Shown piece by piece: positions 13,747 to 16,899 of a stretch of DNA of 16,899 nt (position 1 is its first letter; every line of letters begins with the position of its first letter). The position numbers and the translations under genes are program-made. The stretch spans positions 1 to 16,899 of the forward strand of contig JAIEPI010000026.1 in assembly GCA_019749855.1 (NCBI GenBank), written 5' to 3'. The notes under the pieces are model-generated. The model searched no databases, was not told where the DNA came from, and saw nothing but the letters and a program-made list of their open reading frames with translations. This DNA comes from Rickettsiales bacterium (lineage in GTDB: Bacteria > Pseudomonadota > Alphaproteobacteria > Rickettsiales > UBA998).

Positions 13747-15447
13747 ATGAACGCTACACTTGATCGCCTTTGGGATTCCATCCGAAAAGAGTTATCTATC
13801 CTGTGGGCCGCGCACCAGCAACAGGGCCTCAATGGATTCATGTGCCTCTACACCGCCCCCACGCAAGATGACTGGCGCAGCAAGGCTGAGGGCATTAAAT
13901 TCTGGTTCGGTCCGCAGCAGATCGACGAGGCCATCAGCTTCATTCAACAACACTATAATGAGGGCGAGCTTCCCAATTCTCCCATGTTGCTCAATCCCGT
14001 GGTGCACGAAGCTGACGCGGCGGAGCACTACACACCGCTGGGTAGCGGCATATTCTGGGCCACCGGTTTTGCGTTGGGTGTGGCGCACATGACGCCGGAC
14101 CAGTCGCAACGGCTGAGCGATATTGGCGTAATGAACAGCTTTTTTGAGCGTGGCGACATCAAACACGCGGGCCTGAAAATGCTGGCCATCAGCTCACAAA
14201 AGCTGGCCCCACATACGGATAATCATCATGTAGATATGCAAACTGTGGATGGTTGCCGCGCACTCTATGACTTAAGCAACGTCAAAAGTGATCCCTACAG
14301 CCATGCTTATTTGCTCAGTGGCATCCGCTATTTGTGCACGCATGGCCTGTTTCAGCATCCGCACATTGATGATTTATTGCCGGAAAATCTGCGCCATCTC
14401 TCAGCGTCGGAGCTGATTGGCCATCTCACCATTAATGTGCAAAAAGCCATGGATTGCGCCCTATGCTTCAATGCCTATGACCGTGAGCATCGCCTGTATG
14501 TGCATTTTGGACAGGACCCCGCCAACATCACGCATAATAATCGCTTCTATGACCTCTGTGCGCGTGACCTGCATCTGTTTGATCGCACCGGCCCTGCGCG
14601 CAAAGGTTCGGAGGAGACGTTTAACTTCGTGGTGCCAGGCCTCATACCGCGTGGCGCCGTGACGCTGCTGGCGGCGGCGGGCGGCACCGGTAAATCCAGT
14701 GTGGCGCATCAGCTTTGCGTGTTTGCTTCCATGGAATGGCGCGAGAACGAACAGCCCTTATGGCTCGGCCAGCCGGTGAATAAGGACGCCTGCACCGGCA
14801 TTTGTGTGTATTTCTCCGGCGAGGACGGGCCCGCCATTGTCAATGCGCGTAACCAGTTATTTGACCCCGAAGGCCGTGCCTTGCGTCTGCAATTCCACCG
14901 CACCGAGTTTGAAGACCGTGACATGACCTTCTCGCAATATCTGCGTGATTTACGCAAGATGCCGGATGTGTCCATCTGCGTGATTGATCCGGCACGAAAA
15001 TTTCTGGCCGGCAATGAGGATAGCTCCGAAGCGGTGAGTGAATTTTTTGAGGCGATTGAAGAATTCGCCATCCAGAAACAATGCGCCATGATTGTGGTGC
15101 ACCATTTACAAAAAGGCGCCAACCCCACCAGTGCGCGTGGCGTGTTGGAGGAATTACGCGGCTCACAGGTGTTCATTGACCGCCCGCGCGTGGTGATTGG
15201 CATGTTCCGTGATGAGAAATACACCGTGGTGGGCTTGGCAAAAACCAACATCCCGCCCAGCCTCGGCATGATTCTCGATGAGCGGGTCTATGTGCGTAAT
15301 CCGAAAAACCTGCAACTCATCTGGCTGCCCGGCGAACAGGGCGTGCGGCGAGACACACTCACACCGGAAGAGCTGGAGCGCATTGAGCTGGAGGCTTTTC
15401 AACGCGACGTGGAAAGCATGCGCGCCGCAGCCGAAAACCAGCAATAA
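13747..15447 (+). CDS. RepA/AAA_25-type ATPase with unrecognised N-terminal region
   Basis: A 566-residue protein. The C-terminal half (about 292-520) is a RecA-fold ATPase of the RepA/AAA_25 type: Walker A AAAGGTGKSS (K316), the typical YFSGEDG strand (355-361), Walker B ICVIDPARKF (D414), a VVHHLQKG motif (451-457) and the LRGSQVF arginine motif (R471). RepA-like proteins are hexameric DNA helicases of plasmids, and relatives occur in phages and on chromosomes. The first 290 residues show no motif I know, but are rich in His and aromatic residues and look globular. The last 40 residues are a charged helix. The DNA substrate is inferred. The start has only a weak upstream GGATG. It shares a 75-bp divergent spacer with addB, suggesting but not proving a DNA-repair or replication role. 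Confidence 0.8.
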   Translation: MNATLDRLWDSIRKELSILWAAHQQQGLNGFMCLYTAPTQDDWRSKAEGIKFWFGPQQIDEAISFIQQHYNEGELPNSPMLLNPVVHEADAAEHYTPLGSGIFWATGFALGVAHMTPDQSQRLSDIGVMNSFFERGDIKHAGLKMLAISSQKLAPHTDNHHVDMQTVDGCRALYDLSNVKSDPYSHAYLLSGIRYLCTHGLFQHPHIDDLLPENLRHLSASELIGHLTINVQKAMDCALCFNAYDREHRLYVHFGQDPANITHNNRFYDLCARDLHLFDRTGPARKGSEETFNFVVPGLIPRGAVTLLAAAGGTGKSSVAHQLCVFASMEWRENEQPLWLGQPVNKDACTGICVYFSGEDGPAIVNARNQLFDPEGRALRLQFHRTEFEDRDMTFSQYLRDLRKMPDVSICVIDPARKFLAGNEDSSEAVSEFFEAIEEFAIQKQCAMIVVHHLQKGANPTSARGVLEELRGSQVFIDRPRVVIGMFRDEKYTVVGLAKTNIPPSLGMILDERVYVRNPKNLQLIWLPGEQGVRRDTLTPEELERIELEAFQRDVESMRAAAENQQ

Positions 15448-15477
15448 TTCAGCTTTAAACCTTCATTATTCACCGAA

Positions 15478-15507
15478 TTGTCATATTTAGCTTCATCAAA
15501 CTGTCAC
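15478..15507 (+). promoter_or_regulatory. Candidate Pho box upstream of the Gly-rich protein gene
   Basis: GCTTCAT-CAAA-CTGTCAC (15490-15507) matches the CTGTCAT-N4-CTGTCAC pattern of PhoB sites: perfect in the second half-site, TCAT-only in the first. A further TTGTCAT lies upstream (15478-15484), off the ideal 11-bp phasing by about one base. The site is about 50 bp upstream of the ATG at 15556, compatible with an activator site just upstream of a promoter. I see no clear -35 hexamer, which is usual for Pho promoters. Confidence 0.35.
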
Positions 15508-15555
15508 ATTATGGCTGTAAGCTGCACCTAGATAGAAAACAAAGAGGCGCCCTTT

Positions 15556-16626
15556 ATGTCCGATCCACTTCGCGAAATGTCTCGCTACTTGAATTTTGGA
15601 AATCGTGCTATTTCCTCAGGTCGTCGCGGCATAGATAATTTTGGACGTGCGTTTCAGGTTGATCCACGTCGTCGTGATGCCGATGAATCGGGTTTGATTG
15701 CGAGAGATCAGCGCAATTGGTTCCGTGCCGAACAGACAGGGTATGCACGTGGTGCATTAGATGATTACGCCGCGCAACGTGGCCTTTCACCTCGCACCGA
15801 ACGCGGATTCTCTCAAGGTGGTCGCGGCGGCGGCTATGGTGGCCCAGGCTATGGCGCCCCTGGCTATGGCGGCGGCTATGGTGGCCCAGGCCATGGTGGT
15901 GGTTATGGCGGTGGACAGCCTGACCTGATTGTCAAACCAGACGGCTCGGCCTGGCAGATCCAACGCCCGGGCTGGTTAGGCCGCCAGTTTGGCTCACAGC
16001 CGGAAATTGTGCAGGTCGCACCCGAAGGTAGCTATCGCGCACCCGAATCCGAAGGCCGCACCCCTTATCAGCCGCAGCCGGAAGGCCGTGCTCCTTATCA
16101 GCCACGCCGCGATCCACAGAGTGCCGGAGATTTACCACCCGTGGCTGCGCCATCCAGAGGTGGCCGTGGGCCAGCTGAACAGCCGCAACCACCGGCGCGC
16201 CCCACACGCGATCAACAGGTGGCGTTTGATGCATACATGAGCCTGCCACGCGAACAACGCCGCGAAGTCACCCAGACTCTAGAGCGCAGCGGCTTGCTGC
16301 CACAGGGTGCTACGGCCTCCGGTGTCGGTGCTGGCCAACTCTCCACCGCACTTTCCACCGCGCTTAATCGCAATGGCTATTCAACGGCATCCGGCGGAAT
16401 GCTGGAGCGAGTGCAGCCACGTCAGGCGTTTGAAGGCGTCATTGCGGCAGAAAGCCAACGCGGCGCGGCGCCAGCCGCTGGCGCAGGGCGCACTCCTGCC
16501 ACACCCGGTGCAGCGGCTGCTACACCGGCAACTCCCCCCGCCCTCCTATGGAGCGTGGTGAGCATATTGCCGATTTTCAACGTCGCGCCATGGCGCTGGA
16601 CGAAAGTGCAACTCTCAGCACCTTAG
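15556..16626 (+). CDS. Low-complexity Gly/Arg/Gln/Pro-rich protein, frame broken near the 3' end
   Basis: As read, 356 residues. Residues 1-86 are Arg-rich and charged with no signal peptide. About 90-122 is a Gly/Tyr block (YGGPGYGAPGYGGGYGG); then comes a short ordered-looking piece (PDLIVKPDGSAWQIQRPGWLGRQ); then PYQP repeats and a helical segment (about 220-295, DQQVAFDAYMSLPREQRREVT). After a run of six C (16534-16539) the encoded tail (ALLWSVVSILPIF...) is unlike the rest and stops at 16626, while the -1 frame carries clear coding sequence to the window end. The gene is probably one long ORF interrupted by a single-base loss, real or from sequencing. AGAGG lies 8 nt before the ATG. I do not recognise a family; no function is claimed. 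Confidence 0.7.
   Translation: MSDPLREMSRYLNFGNRAISSGRRGIDNFGRAFQVDPRRRDADESGLIARDQRNWFRAEQTGYARGALDDYAAQRGLSPRTERGFSQGGRGGGYGGPGYGAPGYGGGYGGPGHGGGYGGGQPDLIVKPDGSAWQIQRPGWLGRQFGSQPEIVQVAPEGSYRAPESEGRTPYQPQPEGRAPYQPRRDPQSAGDLPPVAAPSRGGRGPAEQPQPPARPTRDQQVAFDAYMSLPREQRREVTQTLERSGLLPQGATASGVGAGQLSTALSTALNRNGYSTASGGMLERVQPRQAFEGVIAAESQRGAAPAAGAGRTPATPGAAAATPATPPALLWSVVSILPIFNVAPWRWTKVQLSAP
15829..15917 (+). repeat. Imperfect GGY/GGP-encoding tandem repeats
   Basis: Repeats built on GGCTATGG and GGTGGCCCAGG units encode the Gly/Tyr/Pro block (YGGPGYGAPGYGGGYGGPGH). Synonymous differences between copies indicate old, selected repeats rather than a fresh expansion. Confidence 0.85.
16051..16110 (+). 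repeat. 30-bp tandem repeat encoding EGR-x-PYQP
   Basis: Two adjacent 30-bp units (16051-16080 and 16081-16110) encode EGRTPYQPQP and EGRAPYQPRR. They share GAAGGCCG and CCTTATCAGCC and have diverged at several sites. Confidence 0.9.
16534..16539 (+). other. Apparent frameshift site at a six-C run
   Basis: In the upstream frame the sequence reads ACT CCC CCC GCC and soon diverges into unlikely coding sequence. With one extra C, or a -1 slip, it reads CCC CCC CGC CCT CCT ATG GAG and joins the downstream frame. The downstream frame repeats a motif found upstream, supporting a single original gene. An assembly error in the homopolymer, a true mutation, or phase-variable slippage are all possible. 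Confidence 0.7.
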
Positions 16627-16899
16627 ATGGTCGCGTGCGTGAAACACTCGCCCGAGGCATCAGCCGCCCTGATGATGGCGTTGCTGGCTCCCGCACTTCA
16701 GAGGTGCGTGCGGCAGTGATTCAGCATCTCAATGCCAATCGTGGCCCCGCCGGTGCGACGCAGCGCCCTCAAATCGCGGGTGATGCCACCTATGAACAAA
16801 TAAACCGTGAATTGGAAGCACGCGGCATTCGCGGCGCGGCGGTTGCTCCTGTGACTCCTCCTGTTGCTACGACTCCTCCTGTTGCTACGACTCGCCCTG
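16548..16899 (+). CDS. Continuation of the Gly-rich protein in the -1 frame (runs off window)
   Basis: This frame is open from the six-C run to the last base, 117 codons from the ATG at 16548. The ATG has no ribosome binding site, so I read it as the rest of the upstream gene, not a separate start. It encodes a second copy of a segment seen upstream: VRETLARGISRPDDG followed by SEVRAAVIQHLNANRG aligns with VTQTLERSGLLPQG followed by GQLSTALSTALNRNG. It then has a short helix (TYEQINRELEARGIRG) and Pro/Thr/Val repeats. The 3' end lies outside the window. Confidence 0.65.
   Translation, partial: MERGEHIADFQRRAMALDESATLSTLDGRVRETLARGISRPDDGVAGSRTSEVRAAVIQHLNANRGPAGATQRPQIAGDATYEQINRELEARGIRGAAVAPVTPPVATTPPVATTRP
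16854..16889 (+). repeat. 18-bp tandem repeat encoding TPPVAT
   Basis: ACTCCTCCTGTTGCTACG occurs at 16854-16871 and exactly again at 16872-16889, and a third unit may begin beyond (ACTCGCCCTG). The perfect identity suggests a recent in-frame expansion; the array may continue past the window. Confidence 0.9.

Noticed and set aside
14709..15269. 186-codon minus-strand frame inside the RepA-like ATPase gene
   Set aside because: It lies antisense to a frame with clear Walker motifs, and its product is compositionally odd with no recognisable domain.
15443..15473. AATAAT/ATTATT inverted repeat after the RepA-like gene as a terminator
   Set aside because: The arms are AT-only with a loop too long and no following T tract, so it would not be a stable terminator.

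Overview
The window looks like chromosomal DNA from an alphaproteobacterium. The evidence is a Shemin-pathway 5-aminolevulinate synthase (HemA), an AddB of the alphaproteobacterial type, a CtaA heme A synthase, a lipoprotein of the rickettsial 17-kDa antigen family, a phasin, and a heat-shock promoter matching the alphaproteobacterial sigma-32 pattern. The phasin implies polyhydroxyalkanoate (PHA) storage, which argues against a minimal-genome Rickettsia; the exact order cannot be read from this window. I see no tRNA, rRNA, CRISPR array, transposase or integrase.

Left part (1-6178). The 5' end of htpG runs off the window on the minus strand behind a good heat-shock promoter. Divergent from it are a secreted ankyrin-repeat protein and a small three-helix membrane protein that overlap by 4 bp. 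Convergent to these is a closely packed minus-strand run, in transcription order: a divergent heme-copper-oxidase-like membrane protein, a 17-kDa-type lipoprotein, fabI, aroC and a secreted retropepsin-like (DTGA) protein. The last three genes are separated by 3 bp each, so fatty acid synthesis, the shikimate pathway and an envelope protein are probably co-transcribed.

Middle part (6179-10710). ctaA and hemA form a plus-strand heme pair, divergent from the oxidase-like gene across a short spacer holding three copies of TTGGGCAA. hemA ends at a bidirectional terminator shared with a Lys/Ala/Pro histone-H1-like gene on the minus strand. Upstream of that lies a phasin with a long histone-like N-terminal tail, its own terminator downstream, and a PhaR-like TGC-N3-GCA palindrome upstream. 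The pair suggests a link between storage granules and the nucleoid. A stretch of about 550 bases follows that holds only a probable tiny lipoprotein gene with an 18-bp tandem duplication across its stop codon.

Right part (10711-16899). addB (recombination nuclease subunit, without addA on its 3' side) is divergent from a RepA/AAA_25-type ATPase with a roughly 290-residue N-terminal region I do not recognise. Behind a Pho-box-like sequence comes a Gly/Arg/Gln/Pro-rich protein whose reading frame breaks at a run of six C. The other frame continues as clear coding sequence, with a second copy of an internal repeat, to the end of the window.

Most of the window is ordinary core genome. The parts least explained by known families are the oxidase-like protein lacking a visible HH copper-ligand pair, the tail-swapped phasin next to an H1-like gene, the RepA-like ATPase, and the frameshifted low-complexity protein.
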